Positions 1-12,095 of a stretch of 64,000 bases of DNA are shown here, one piece after another. Every line of letters starts with the position of its first letter. Positions within the stretch are counted from its first letter, which is position 1. The DNA lies in the NCBI GenBank assembly GCA_963971535.1, contig CAXASK010002033.1, positions 10,001-74,000 of the forward strand, in the 5' to 3' direction. The position numbers and the translations under genes were made by a program. Source of the stretch: Notolepis coatsorum. Lineage: Eukaryota; Chordata; Actinopteri; Aulopiformes; Paralepididae. The notes below the pieces were generated by a model. It had not been told where the DNA came from. It ran no database searches and saw only the letters and a program-made list of their open reading frames with translations.

Positions 1-205
1 AGACATCCCAGTGGTTACGTGAACGAGTGGTGTTCAAGTTTCAAGTTTTAAGTTTCTTTAATAGTTGTCATACAGAAGTACAGAATACTTTTATACAAAA
101 TGCTTCTTACTGTTACGCTCCAGAGACTGTGCTAGACAAGATAAGTATGAAATAAAATAGTATAGCATGTAAAAATAGAAGTAAAAATAGAAGTCACAGT
201 GTTCA

Positions 206-264
<59 letters not shown>

Positions 265-400
265 ATGTTCGATGCAGAATAGAAGTAACTGAGTTACCAT
301 ACAATATACAATATACTATGCAATGTACTAATATACAATACTATATAGTGCAAAGCAGAAATGGGATGAGGTACAATTTAGGTACAACTTAGGTAATACA
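1..400 (-). mobile_element. Rex1/CR1-like LINE 3' end fragment
   Basis: From about position 30 this stretch matches, in the same orientation, the 3' end of the larger LINE copy at 43890-45600, and in reverse complement the fragment at 6115-6499. Read on the minus strand it ends in an AATAAAG-like 3' terminus. No coding part is left, so it is a 5'-truncated copy. A TA microsatellite has expanded inside it. The assignment to Rex1/CR1 comes from the coding part of the 43890-45600 copy. Confidence 0.65.
207..259. repeat. (TA)n microsatellite
   Basis: Uninterrupted TA dinucleotide run of about 53 bases inside the LINE 3' fragment. The equivalent position in the copies at 6310 and 44065 has only a few TA units, so the expansion is specific to this copy. 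Confidence 0.95.
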
Positions 401-529
401 GGTATTGTTACAAAGCTGATATTAAGAGAGATAATACAGATATTGTTAGAAAGCTGATATTAAGAGTAGAGAGATAATACAGGTATTGTTAGAAAGCTGA
501 TATTAAGAGTAGAGAGATAATACAGGTAT
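396..529. repeat. Short tandem array, ~48-bp unit
   Basis: About three imperfect copies of a unit containing GGTATTGTTAGAAAGCTGAT. The array resumes for part of a unit at 876-905, on the other side of a hAT-like MITE that inserted into it. Confidence 0.8.
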
Positions 530-875
530 TAGGGATGTTCGATATTGGCTTTTTTACCGATACCGATATACAGATATTGTCCAACTCTTAATTTCCGATA
601 CCAATATTAACCGATACCGATATATGCAGGGTTTCCCACCCCAAAAAACGGAATAATTTCAGGTAATTAACATTACATATATCTTGTCGTGGAATTAACA
701 CAACATTATGCATACTTTTGACAATAAATAAAATCAGAATTTGTTTTTACTTGCTTGCCTGGGTAAATAAAATCTTTATTTTTTTGGAAAACCGCTACCG
801 ATAATTTCCGATATCACATTTGAATGCCAATATCGGCCGATAATATCGGTAGGCCGATAATATCGGACATCCCTA
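530..875. mobile_element. hAT-like MITE, copy 1
   Basis: 346-bp non-autonomous element with terminal inverted repeats starting TAGGGATGT and ending CATCCCTA. It is rich in internal CCGATA/TATCGG motifs. It is flanked by an 8-bp direct duplication, ACAGGTAT, at 522-529 and 876-883. Eight-base target duplications and short TIRs are typical of the hAT superfamily. It has no transposase and is related to the element at 7153-7400. Confidence 0.85.
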
Positions 876-905
876 ACAGGTATTGTTATAAAGCTGATAT
901 TATCC

Positions 906-1450
906 CCCTTCCAAGTGTGGGGACCGCTGTAAATGTGTCTGGAGTAAACAAAGCCAGAGCAAGACACAAACAAACCTTGACTTCAAGTAAAAAGAAGAGA
1001 GACAACCAGACTATAGTAGGGGGGCCTTTATATCGTGGCAGTGATACATAATTCAATACATCCCTACTGTGTCTGAAATCCCTCAGTACCTACACAATCA
1101 GACAGAAGCTACTATCCCTACTACCCACTCGATGCTTGTAGATCCTACTATTCAGTAGGTTCACCCGTTAGGCCAAAGATCAGCTCCTACTGTTCAATAG
1201 GGAAGTAACATTTTTGTCCCGCTCATTGTCATGAAAATTGAAAAATAAATAATAAAATAAAATAATTGAAAAAATTATCAACAGTAGCAATATGCATAAT
1301 CTAACTTGGCTGCACGTTACATCATTTGTGACGAACAGACAAGGCTCAGGTGAATCAAGACATCTCATTAGTCAGACTGTGTTCGTTCACAACATGTTTA
1401 CATGAACGTTTTGGAGTTATATTTGGAGTGTATTTCGTGACTGTTGGGAA
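906..1450. other. No recognisable feature
   Basis: AT-rich DNA. I see no coding region, RNA gene or repeat with clear ends here. Confidence 0.5.
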
Positions 1451-1454
1451 CTAG

Positions 1455-1626
1455 GCTACACTGGCACACCTACTTCCAGTGAATGGCGCTAAGCTAGGCT
1501 AACGGCGCGGCTGTTCCCTAAGCCTAATGCATGCACAGAGAACAAAAGGTTATGTATCTGCTTGTCTAACTCCAGGGCAGATGGCAAATAAGCTAATTTC
1601 CGAAAAAGTTGGCGAGTTCCTTTAAG
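1455..1626. mobile_element. Fragment of a TTAA-type foldback MITE
   Basis: The right end (TTTCCGAAAAAGTTGGCGAG followed by TTCCTTTAA) is the reverse complement of the left end of the MITE at 2177-2468. The stretch AATGGCGCTAAGCTAGG also resembles the interior of that element. Only one terminus is clear, so this is a partial or diverged copy. Confidence 0.5.
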
Positions 1627-2176
1627 CTTTCACTGATTTAATTTCTCAGCAGCCGAAGTCGTTTTTCGTTTAAAGAAGACCTGCCAAAGTAGAACTGACA
1701 GACTTACCAGCTACAGAGCATTTAAAGCATTTAAAGCCCCATGCAGGTAAATCCGTGATTGGCTCTTAATTATGTAATTTGGGATATAATATGCATATAG
1801 TAAACACCTAAAAGTATGAGTTAGAATAACTCTCTCTCTCTGTTACTGGGCTGCAGTTAGGCGTGACTAAGCAAAGGGTTTAGTCACATAATTAAATTCC
1901 ACATCATCTTTTGCACCAAATTAGGAGAAATATAATTGATGTAGGCCATATCTCTGAGCTGAGAAATGTCCACAAAACCTCCAGTCATCTCCCCCATGGG
2001 AAAACAGTGTACTGCACTACATATCTACAGGGAGTATACATTTTTATCCCCCCCAAAAAAAGATGGTTACGAATGTAACTTGTAAGTTGCATTCGTTATA
2101 AGTTAGTGCACATATTTAAAGCTTGCATTATAGGTAATATCCCGACCGTCATTGGTCAACTGAACCTCTGTCTATC
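1627..2176. other. No recognisable feature
   Basis: AT-rich non-coding DNA with a short CT run near 1831. I see no gene. Confidence 0.5.
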
Positions 2177-2468
2177 TTAAAGGAACACGCCGATATTTTG
2201 GGAAATTAGCTTATCGTCTTCTCCAGAGAGAGACAAGAAGATAGATACAAGTTTTCTCTCTGTGCGTTCAGTAGAAAGCTATCTGGACATGTACGGGTAG
2301 CCTACGCATTGTCCAACTAACACCTCTCCCGAAGGCTACCTGTACATGTCCGCTTCCATTCATTGTGCTAAGCTAGGCAGCCAGATAGCTTTCTACTGAA
2401 CGCACAGCGAGGACACTGGTATCTATCTTCTTGTCTCTCTCTGGAGACATGTTGGCATGTTGCTTTAA
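2177..2468. mobile_element. Foldback MITE with TTAA ends
   Basis: 292-bp element bounded by TTAA at both ends (2177-2180 and 2465-2468). Internally it folds back: 2218-2275 (AGAAGATAGATACAAG...AGCTATCTGG) is nearly the reverse complement of 2378-2448. TTAA termini suggest a piggyBac- or Kolobok-type target, but the superfamily is uncertain. The open frame at 2431-2655 merely runs across its right end. Confidence 0.6.
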
Positions 2469-3403
<935 letters not shown>

Positions 3404-3664
3404 TCCTGTCTGCAACAGCGGGGTAGTCAGAGAGAGAAGCAGCGCTGTTTTAAGTGAGCATGGTCTATTGAATTGATTGATTGGTTGATTGCTAATTTTA
3501 TTACTGTACCCCTGGTTTCCAACTGGTTAAGTTTAGGCTAAAAGAAATAAATAAAAAAATAGGGCGAAGAAAACGTTTTTTTTCCTATAGGGCAAAGAAA
3601 ACCTTTTAATTTGTTTTACCTACTTTATATAGAAGCATCTAAGAATGAAGTTCTATGGAAAGTA

Positions 3665-3750
3665 GGTCTGCATTCCCTTAACAATTGTGTGTATTGAGCC
3701 GTACTGTATTGTACCCATTCTGCATCTGGTAATAAAATTTTCAATCAATC
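3665..3750 (+). mobile_element. LINE 3' terminal fragment with TCAA tail
   Basis: The sequence ...CCCTTAACAATTGTGTGTATTG...AATAAAATTTTCAATCAATC matches the 3' terminus of the LINE nested in the BEL element (18489-20928, minus strand) and the fragment at 38775-38951. It is a severely 5'-truncated insertion of the same family. Confidence 0.75.
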
Positions 3751-3912
3751 ATTCCAATAATACACAGTTGGATGTGTTAGTTGGTTGGATGCACTTCAAG
3801 CTGCTTCCACATGAGGGAACTTCTTTCAATCATTCCAATAATACACAGTTGGATGTGTTAGTTTGGTTGGATGCACTTCAAGCTGCTTCCACATGGAGGC
3901 AACTTGTCTTTT
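3747..3912. repeat. 83-bp tandem duplication
   Basis: Two adjacent copies of a unit containing ATTCCAATAATACACAGTTG and GCTTCCACATG. The copies start near 3747 and 3830 and differ by small indels. The duplication begins at the LINE tail just upstream. Confidence 0.85.
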
Positions 3913-4049
3913 TTGTAGTTGTGGGAACTACTTTTTCTGGCGGATGGTTTTTTCAATAAATCTTCGATTAATGTGTGTTTATTGTATAGAAATAAGGTTG
4001 GATGAATCTGGCAGTTGTATAAAAGCTTTACACCACTTGCAGTCGTGAT

Positions 4050-4114
4050 TTGTCACCAATAAACCATGCCTAGGGGGGTCTAACGACCACCCCTAGGCAT
4101 GGTTTATTGGTCAC
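4050..4114. repeat. Near-perfect hairpin (inverted repeat)
   Basis: Two arms of about 29 bases around ACCAATAAACCATGCCTAGG and its reverse complement, separated by only about 4 bases (TAAC). The arms differ by about one indel and one mismatch. It is not associated with any terminator-dependent gene. It may be a tiny foldback element. Confidence 0.85.
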
Positions 4115-4174
4115 AAACCACTCCTGCGCGTGATGTAATGCTTAAATATCTAACATATAAATCCCCATCACCGC

Positions 4175-4695
4175 ACGAATGCGCTTCAAGGTCTTCGACC
4201 TGGCATATCGCGCGGGGAAGGGAATGGCTCCCGCTACCTCCGGTCGATGGTCTCTAACTACACACCCTCAAGACCCCTCCGCTCTGCATCCTCTGGCCGC
4301 CACAGACCCACTCCTGTCGGAGCTCCGGGTGCGTCATGAAAGAGAAGCCACCTATTCTCGGTCCTTGAATGAACTTCCCACCACAGTTAGGACAGCCGAA
4401 TCCCGACCAATCGTTCGCTGTCGACACACTTCTTAAAAACACACTTCTCCAATCAATATCTGAAATGAAAAAAAAACACTAAAACGAACCTTCTTACTGT
4501 CCTATACTACCATGCACTCCTCCTACTATACTAATATGTCTTATGTCTATGCACTCAACACTGCAGCACCCAAGTTTCAACACTGTTTGGCGAACATTGT
4601 CACTCAGCTGAAAGAGTTGTACTCTTTCTGCTGACTTGTCGTACATAACTTGTAAGTCGCTTTGGATAAAAGCGTCAGCTAAATGTAAATGTATA
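4175..4695 (+). mobile_element. 5'-truncated LINE (C-terminal ORF remnant plus 3' tail)
   Basis: The open frame at 4179-4436 ends with residues resembling the C-terminal segment of teleost LINE reverse-transcriptase ORFs (SLNELPTTVRTAES, followed by a basic stretch). This parallels the WNALPKAVKECESLPTFKN segment in the LINE at 18950-20896. It is followed by the common fish 3' tail TAAGTCGCTTTGGATAAAAG and AGCTAAATGTAAATGTA. The same tail occurs at 27430-27610. There is no RT core, so this is a dead copy. Confidence 0.65.
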
Positions 4696-5014
4696 GGCTA
4701 AACTAGATAGTTATTGTTTGCAGATTTTATCAGTAGGCATAGTTTTCAACCAAATAATAAATAACAGACTGTTGCTCTTTCCCAAGGCCAAACCAAGAAA
4801 TCAAGTGGGGGAGATTTACCTACAGTACAGTATCACCACAGTGAGATTAGCTGTTGCACTGTGTGCTGCACTCTCTCCTAAAGTGGTTTGGTATCAAATG
4901 GGCAGGCTGTCAACATTCAAACAGAGACAGCGCAAGTGAGAATACATTATTGTTATTATGCATTCCTATTGCTGAGAACAGGCTTTACTCTGTACTCTGT
5001 GTGTGCACCCTTTC
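4696..5014. other. No recognisable feature
   Basis: AT-rich non-coding DNA between the LINE tail and the GGTTAACC array. Confidence 0.45.
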
Positions 5015-5250
5015 ACTACCACAATACCAAAGGGTTAACCCTTTCACTGCGACAATACAGAAGGTTAACTATGTAACTGCCACACGACAAAGGATCAACC
5101 ATTTCACAACCACACTACAGAAGGTTAACCTTTCACTACCACACTACAGACGGTTAACCGTTTGCAGTGTGGTAGTGGAATGGTTAACCTGCTGTAGTGT
5201 GATAGTGAATGGGTTAACCTTATGTAGTTTGGTAGTGAAAGGATTAAATA
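5015..5250. repeat. GGTTAACC array that switches orientation
   Basis: Roughly eight units of ~25-35 bases. Each pairs a CACTACCACACTACAG-like stretch with a GGTTAACC core and TTTCAC/GTGAAA. Up to about 5155 the units read in one direction (ACTACAGAAGGTTAACC). After 5156 they read as the reverse complement (GGTTAACCTGCTGTAGTGTG). The array as a whole is therefore an imperfect large inverted repeat built from tandem units. Confidence 0.75.
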
Positions 5251-5994
5251 CACCCCCATGCTACTTGGGAATCTAAAGATGAAAATGTTTTATTATCAAA
5301 AAAGGTGTATTTACACCAATCAAGTCCAGGCTTCAAATAATAGTCCATTAATTTAGCCAATATAGCCTACACACGGCACAAAATACCCACGAGGATAGGA
5401 CAGAATAAACGGCTTCTGACTTTGATCGCTATGAACAACATCAAATAACTGCTTTAACTAACTGAAAGAGAAATGGTTTCTTACTTATATAGTACGTTTT
5501 TTTTGTTGCAGTTTTAAGGTGCAGCCATGTAACACATTTATTTAAACAATATTAGGTATTGGCCTATACATTGAACCTATCATAGTTAAATCTTCCCCCC
5601 TTCCCTCTGCCTCCTTGTTTCAGCACCACGGACAGTGGCAGCCTAGTCTTTTATTTTTCTGAAACCAATTACTAGATGGGGATTAGGGTTAAGCATACTG
5701 GGCAATAACAGAAATAGACAAATTGCTACAAATAGGCCTATAACTGAAAACACAATGGCAATTATATCCCAACTTGTCAGTTTTTAAATAAATATGTCCT
5801 CAAGAGCAATAGCCTAATGTTGAATTCAGTATGAACAAACACAACGTACGCTGAATGCTGTTCATTATGTAGTGAAGTTGGTATATCTAGAGCTAAAGAG
5901 CTTGGATGCTGAGGAGCCAGTAGCTAACAGTAGCTGTTTCACAAAAGTGCATCTATAGTGATTCAGTGGTTGCCTGACGTTTGCATACATGCAC
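5251..5994. other. No recognisable feature
   Basis: AT-rich DNA with no coding or repeat signal that I can support. Confidence 0.5.
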
Positions 5995-6850
5995 GATACT
6001 AAAAGTTATCTTTTCTCCAGGCTTTTTTAATATTGGCAAATAATCGTCCCTCTAGCAGGCAATGAAACAAACACCGTTTTTATAGCAGTGACCTTGGTCA
6101 TTAACAGTCATGTGGCCCATGTGACCCACTTTACCCACTTTAGAACACCTAAACACAATTTATATTTATTAATAAAGAATTTGCACTGCAACCCATACCT
6201 CATTACACCTTACTGTAAATTGTACCTAAATTATACCTCATCCCATTTCTGCTTTGTACTGTATAGTATATCGTATTGTAACTCAGTTACTTCTACTCTG
6301 CATTGTACATTGTATATATATGTATATACTGAACACTTTTGTCTACGTACTTGACTTCTATTTTATTTATACTTACTATACTCATTTTATACTTATCTAT
6401 TTTTATCTAGCACAATCTCTGGAGCAAAACAGAAAGAAGCATTTTATATAAAAGTATTCTGTACCTCTGTATGACAACTAATAAAGAAACTTGAAACTAT
6501 TCTAACAGTTCAATCAAACACACTTAGTGTTAGTGTACTATTCTCACAATATCAGCAAGGCCTGTCGTTGTGTATCAGTAGCTCTGACATGTTGTCCTCT
6601 CACATAGCTTCAGCATGGATTAATAAGCAGGATGGGATATGTTTGTACAGACGACTAATTTGTCTCTTGTATGGATCTTGTATTTTGCTGAGCCCAGGGA
6701 CTGGCTAAAACATTTCAGCAAACAGTGAGCACTATGAGTAAGAGAAAGATCTATGAGAAGAGGTAGATCTGAAGTCTCTTAATTAAATCGAACACTATTG
6801 ATTAAACAAGTATATTAAAAGCGTGGTAAACAAAATGTTCCATCACATTC
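5995..6850 (+). repeat. Diverged extra copy of an arm segment
   Basis: The parts 5995-6114 and 6500-6850 align in order with 31620-32110 of the left arm, and in reverse with 50956-51446 of the right arm. Shared strings include TTTTTATAGCAGTGACCTTGG, TATCAGTAGCTCTGACATGT and CACTATGAGTAAGAGAA. Divergence is clearly greater than between the two arms, so this is an older duplicate or a dispersed repeat. A LINE fragment (6115-6499) interrupts it. Confidence 0.8.
6115..6499 (+). mobile_element. Rex1/CR1-like LINE 3' fragment
   Basis: Reverse-complement match to 1-400 and to 43890-44290, ending ACAACTAATAAAGAAACTTG. It is inserted inside the repeated segment: the homologous site near 31752 (TCATGTGGCTGATTCTAGCAG) lacks it. 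Confidence 0.75.
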
Positions 6851-7144
6851 CCTCCGTAGCCCGTGGAAATTGACTCATTGATTCATGTTTTGCACAAAGT
6901 AGTGAGATAGGCCATTGCGGTATACATGGGAATTTGGACCTGAGGGTCAATCAGAGAGCCTTGTGGGGGGTTCCCAGTCCTCGGGTGGAAAATTGTCTCC
7001 CTTCTCTTGCTCAGGAAGTTGCATGTATTGGCATATCACAGTGGTGGTCAAATTGTGGTGACCATCTTTTTCACGAGAGTGATAACACAAGACATAATTC
7101 AGATATCCAGGATAACACAAGCACAAATACCGTGGCACATTTGA
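6851..7144. other. No recognisable feature
   Basis: Short open frames on both strands have no recognisable domain. Confidence 0.4.
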
Positions 7145-7152
7145 TTAAGAAC

Positions 7153-7400
7153 TAGGGATGTCCGATATTATTATGTGATATCGGAAAATATCGGTATCGG
7201 TTTTAAAAAAAATTAATACAATAACAATATTTGTTATATATATATATCCAGTGAAATTATTAGTTACCTGAAATTATTCCGTTTTTTGGACGGGGAAACC
7301 TTGCATATATCGGTATCGGTTGATATCGGTATCGGAAATTAAAAGTTGGACAATATCGGAATATCGGTATCGGTAAAAAAGCCAATATCGAGCATCCCTA
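7153..7400. mobile_element. hAT-like MITE, copy 2
   Basis: 248-bp element with termini TAGGGATGTCCGATAT and AGCATCCCTA and internal TATCGGTATCGG repeats. An 8-bp target duplication, TTAAGAAC, sits at 7145-7152 and 7401-7408. It belongs to the same family as 530-875 but is shorter. Confidence 0.87.
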
Positions 7401-7415
7401 TTAAGAACGCTTTCA

Positions 7416-8433
7416 TTAAGGCGAGACACTACAGGTGAATAGGGTAAACATTTTTACTAATAGATATCACAATGAAACTTCCCCAGTTGATTACTTATAT
7501 TAAGACAAGACTTCTTTGTATTACAAGTTTTCTGAAATTGTATGTTTAAATATGCAAATGAGGCATGATTTACTTAAATATGCACTAATTTGCATATAAT
7601 TCCAGGACAGAAATCTGAACATTGGATAAAGCCATTTTCAAAATTATAGTTTCATTTAGTTGACATATTAGAGCCAAAGGTTATTACAGAGGGGATTTTG
7701 GATATCTCTTTTTATCACTCCATAAATCAGAAAATACTCCATTCAGTCAATTTGTATGGTAAAATTCCATATTTCGCCATGTTTTTAGGAATAAAATGTG
7801 ATATAAATCAGGGTATGAATGCGATATCAACAAACCCTTCTGTAAATACCTTCAGAACATAGATATGAATAGAACTGGAAGGTTTGGTGTATGTGAGTGC
7901 TACTGAAGTGGAGATTTTGGGCTCAGAGTATGAGGAAAAACTCTTAAAACTCATTTTTGGGAAAACTCCTTAAAAGTTCTGTATTGTAAAATGCCATACT
8001 TTTTTTTTAAACAGATATTTACAAACACAATACCTAATCAAACCATTAGTAATAGACAACCTAAACACATGCCTGATAACTGAATAATAATAATAATAAT
8101 AATGATGGTATTGAACTGAACAGAACTACACACAGGCTACAAACAGTGTAGTACAGTGTAGTACCCCCTAATAGGCAAAACATATTTGAATAGATAACAC
8201 TATGAAACTTTCTGAATTGTATGTTTATATATGCAAATGAGGCACTTTCCCATTAAATATGTGCACATTTATGGATGCAATAAGGCAAATTGAAGTCAAA
8301 TAAACAACTAAATGCGTTATTGACGTTTTATTGTCACTAGTTTCATAGAAGACATGTTTTAGAAAGCAAAATATAACAAAATCTCAAACAAAAAAAGTAT
8401 ATTTGCCTATTCACCTGGGGTGTCTCGCCTTAA
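7416..8433. mobile_element. TTAA-flanked non-autonomous DNA element
   Basis: About 1.02 kb bounded by TTAAGGCGAGACACTACAGG (7416) and the inverted CCTGGGGTGTCTCGCCTTAA (ending 8433). The terminal inverted repeats agree at about 22 of 24 bases beyond TTAA. The interior is AT-rich with a direct repeat (GAATTGTATGTTTA.ATATGC near 7536 and 8214). TTAA duplication suggests a piggyBac- or Kolobok-like MITE. No transposase frame is present. Confidence 0.75.
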
Positions 8434-9114
8434 TCTGAGCATGTTAGTAAACCAGTCAGAGGAAGTGTTTTTGAAATCCAGTGAAATGGCTTTGGCTAAT
8501 GTTGACATGTTTTTTGTTGTATTCCTGTCCTGACACCCTCTCCATCCTCTGCATTGGGCGGGATGGAGGTAAACAGGAAGTGCCGACCAGGACACACACA
8601 TGGGCTGAGGTTTGGAGGTCTAACACTGGTGTATTTTGCAGGACCATAAGCCTAATAGTTGATATGTCATCATACCTCATCAACGTAGAGCCATTGAATT
8701 AACTCGCATAGGTCAATGTTTCAAATCTGAACTGTAATCTGTAATCTCCCACTTATCTCTCTCCTTTGTTCCAAATCCTGAACCCCTTGGGCACGTCAGA
8801 GAGAGACCCACCACTGATCATGATCTTTGAATACGGGGGCACTATAGCTTCTAGCTTCTTGATAATCCCTTGAGGTGATGTTCCTCACGGACCACGTTCT
8901 GATGGGAAGGCAGTGTAGAGCTGTGTGTCCGCAGAGACATGTCCGACAACACAGAGGAGTTGTCGGGGAGTTCACCACCCTCTCTGCGCCGCCCCCTATC
9001 TCCCTGTCTCCGGCTGTCCCTGAGCAACGACCGGAGTGTTGAATGTCCCGTGACTAAGACGGGGAGGACGTGACCCTCTTTGCGCCGCCCCTGTGCCTCA
9101 AATAGATCCGCTAT
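8434..9114. other. No recognisable gene
   Basis: Mixed-composition DNA. A GCGCCGCCCC-containing stretch recurs near 8988 and 9083. Open frames on both strands overlap one another and show no domain. Confidence 0.45.
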
Positions 9115-9199
9115 CAACTCTATCTTTAATCTTTCAAAATGTTCAGTTGCTATCGCTATTAGCTCTATCTTTAATCTTTCAAAATGTACAGTTGCTATT
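9115..9199. repeat. 45-bp tandem duplication
   Basis: Two adjacent copies of CTCTATCTTTAATCTTTCAA followed by AATGT.CAGTTGCTAT, starting at 9118 and 9163. Confidence 0.9.
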
Positions 9200-9220
9200 G
9201 CATGCACTCATCTGTGTTTC

Positions 9221-9590
9221 ACCACACACATGAGTGCATGCTTACCAACTGTCCGTCTGCAACACTACTATCACCAACATCTAAGAAGGGAGATCCCCCC
9301 TTGAATGGCCCTTCTAAGGTTTCTCTCCTCCACACTGCCTGTGGAGCTTTTTTCCCTATTATTAGGTTTTAGTGAGTTTTTCCTTACCTTCGCGTGGGGT
9401 ATATCTGGGAGTGCTTGCATTCATCTAAAAATGTTTGGACCTTATGGTGTTCTTGTTCTGTTCTTGACTTATTGTTATGTTTTCTTCTTGACTTGTTTAA
9501 AGAAGACCTGTACGGCCCATGGGGACATTAACGTGTGTTGTCGGGCCCTATAAATAAATTTGATTTGATTTGATTTGATTTGATTCAGTT
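9221..9590 (+). mobile_element. LINE-derived 3' end with (TTTGA)n tail
   Basis: Contains the common teleost repeat segment TTTTAGTGAGTTTTTCCTTA and ends with AAATAAATTTGATTTGATTT pentamers at about 9557-9586. Open frames over it (9305-9553) are not convincing. The mirrored copy is 63634-64000, and a diverged relative lies at 57062-57345. Confidence 0.65.
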
Positions 9591-9603
9591 TACATGCCTT
9601 ATC

Positions 9604-10440
9604 TCAATCTGCAATGTTGTTTTTTACATACGGCATTGTGCCAACACTTGAGTAACATTGAGTAGGTTCATCGTATGAGCACCAAGAATGACTTCTAAAG
9701 GAAACAGCTACCTGATTGTGTTGTGGGACCCTCACAGGAGTCATGGGCAAGACAGCATGGGGCCAAAAGATCGACGTGGTCTCTACAGTCGGGGATTTGC
9801 AGGTGGCACTATCGCCGGTCCGATTGATGGGGAACTGAGAAATGTGCATTGTATTCATGTAGCTTCTACTCCTGCCAAGGTGGGACGCCATCCCTGCCGC
9901 GCAGCCAGGAAATCCCTGGACAAATCAGTGGCTTCTCTGGTTTGTTTACCCGGAGGCTACTGGCATTCTAGTACCACACTTCGCTTATTTAAGTGTGGCT
10001 TTCAAGTACTTTATACACCACTGAGCCATTGTCACTGGAGAGTTTGTTTGAAATCCCATATCTCTGGGTTATCTCCTCGCTCAGTGCTTTTGCCACTGTG
10101 AGGCGTCAGCGTTGGATGTGGGAAAAGTTTCAACCCATTTAGAGAATATGCCAATTATCTTCAAACAGTATTATTTGCCAAGTGCATCATTAGATGGGCA
10201 AACGGCTTAGGCTGTGAGTCATTTGAGAATCCTTATATTGTGTGTGTGTCAAGCTACTTACCAGATATCGTATTGTGCAGAATATAAGAACATGTTTTGT
10301 TCCTAGAAAAATTCATCTGAAAAAGGGGCGTTGTCTTATTTTCGGGGTTGACTTTTAAATGTCATTATAATATTAATAATAATACATTTGATTTAGAGAG
10401 AGAAGCGCCTTTCTCAGACTCAAGAACCTCAGACTCAAGG
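9604..10440 (+). other. Unassigned stretch with an open frame shared by both arms
   Basis: A 137-codon open frame (9688-10101, + strand) is kept in the right arm (63123-63536, minus) with one visible residue change (Lys to Thr in GPKDRRG versus GPTDRRG). It contains several Cys and His residues but no motif I recognise. The opposite strand is also open for 95 codons (9604-9891). I see no splice, start or poly(A) context that would prove a gene. Near-identity of the arms is expected without selection, so conservation here is weak evidence. Confidence 0.25.
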
Positions 10441-10451
10441 ACACTTTGCAT

Positions 10452-11060
<609 letters not shown>

Positions 11061-11068
11061 CTTTGCAT

Positions 11069-11860
11069 ACAAATAGAGAAGCTATATTAAGCTATGTATT
11101 GTAACAATAAAAAAATAAAACAAAATAAAATGAAAAGGAAGCAAGGTGCAGTCCAGTTGCAAGAAACAGAAAACCAAAATAAACAGCAACAAAAACAACA
11201 GGATCGGTAAGAGTCAGGGGGGGGGGGGGGGGGCTACTTGGGAGAAGCGCCGTGTTGCGAGGAGGCGAATGTGAACATTATACAGTCACAACAACAACAG
11301 ATTGCGGCAAATGAGTGTTCCTGTTCCCCGAGTGAGCCACAGTCCTTCTCTCTGTGTCTGCCCCTCCCTCCCTCTCACACGCACATGCCCGCACACACAC
11401 CTGCGGATATCACCCTGGCTCCCCACGCTCTGCATACTGAGACAGTGTGAGGGCGGACGGATCTGTTGACTGTGGAGTGCGAGCTCTGTGTCCATCACGC
11501 TGTGTTCCTTGATTCCTTCACCGCGATTGAGGCAAGTTGTACGTCGCAAAGGCAAACAACTGTCAAGCAGCCGAATAATATGATGTTACAGTGTGTCATG
11601 TTAGAAGATGTCACAACAACAAGACCGGCTTAGAAATGTAAACAGTCAGAGAAAAGCTTGCAGGAGGTTGACAGAAATGATTTTCTTTATAAAAAAACAA
11701 GATTTGGTCTTCAAAAAAGTATTTTCCCAAAAATGAGTCTTGAATAATCTTATAATCCGGTTAATCTTATATTCAGACCAATAAGGTACTTCCCATATCA
11801 CTCCTTCTATCAAGTGACCATCGTGTGACACCTTAGTATAAAATACATGTGTGTTTGTTA
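11069..11860. other. No recognisable gene (left arm)
   Basis: Includes a poly-G run at 11218-11233. Open frames at 11238-11450 and 11286-11555 overlap on opposite strands without a domain. The unoccupied target site of the right-arm solo LTR (CCTTC, 11803-11807) lies here. Confidence 0.5.
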
Positions 11861-11861
11861 G

Positions 11862-12095
11862 TGATGTTGTCAGTGCTGTTTTAGTGCTGTTTTAGTGCTG
11901 TTTTAGTGCTGTTATTAGTGATGCTATCAGTGCTGTTTAGTGCTGTTGTTAGTGTTGTTGTTAGGGCTGTTGATAGTGCTGTTGTTGTTAGTGATGTTGT
12001 TATTGATGTTGTTAGTGATGTTTTAGTGTTGTTGTTGTTGTTGTTGTTGTTAGTGCTGTTGTCAGTGCTGTTGTCAGTGCTGTTGTTGTGCTCTG
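11862..12095. repeat. TGTT-rich degenerate minisatellite (left arm)
   Basis: Repeats of GTTTTAGTGCT and GTTGTTAGTG with a pure GTT stretch near 12030-12050. The open frames of Val/Leu or Thr/Asn come from the repeat. Mirrored at 59620-59870, where the GTT run is two triplets longer. Confidence 0.9.

Noticed and set aside
4050-4114. Hairpin as a bacterial-type transcription terminator
   Set aside because: The window is eukaryotic, there is no upstream gene and no T run follows.
11862-12095. Regulatory repeat or telomere-like sequence
   Set aside because: Units are GTTTTAGTGCT/GTTGTTAGTG, not TTAGGG. They are degenerate slippage products.
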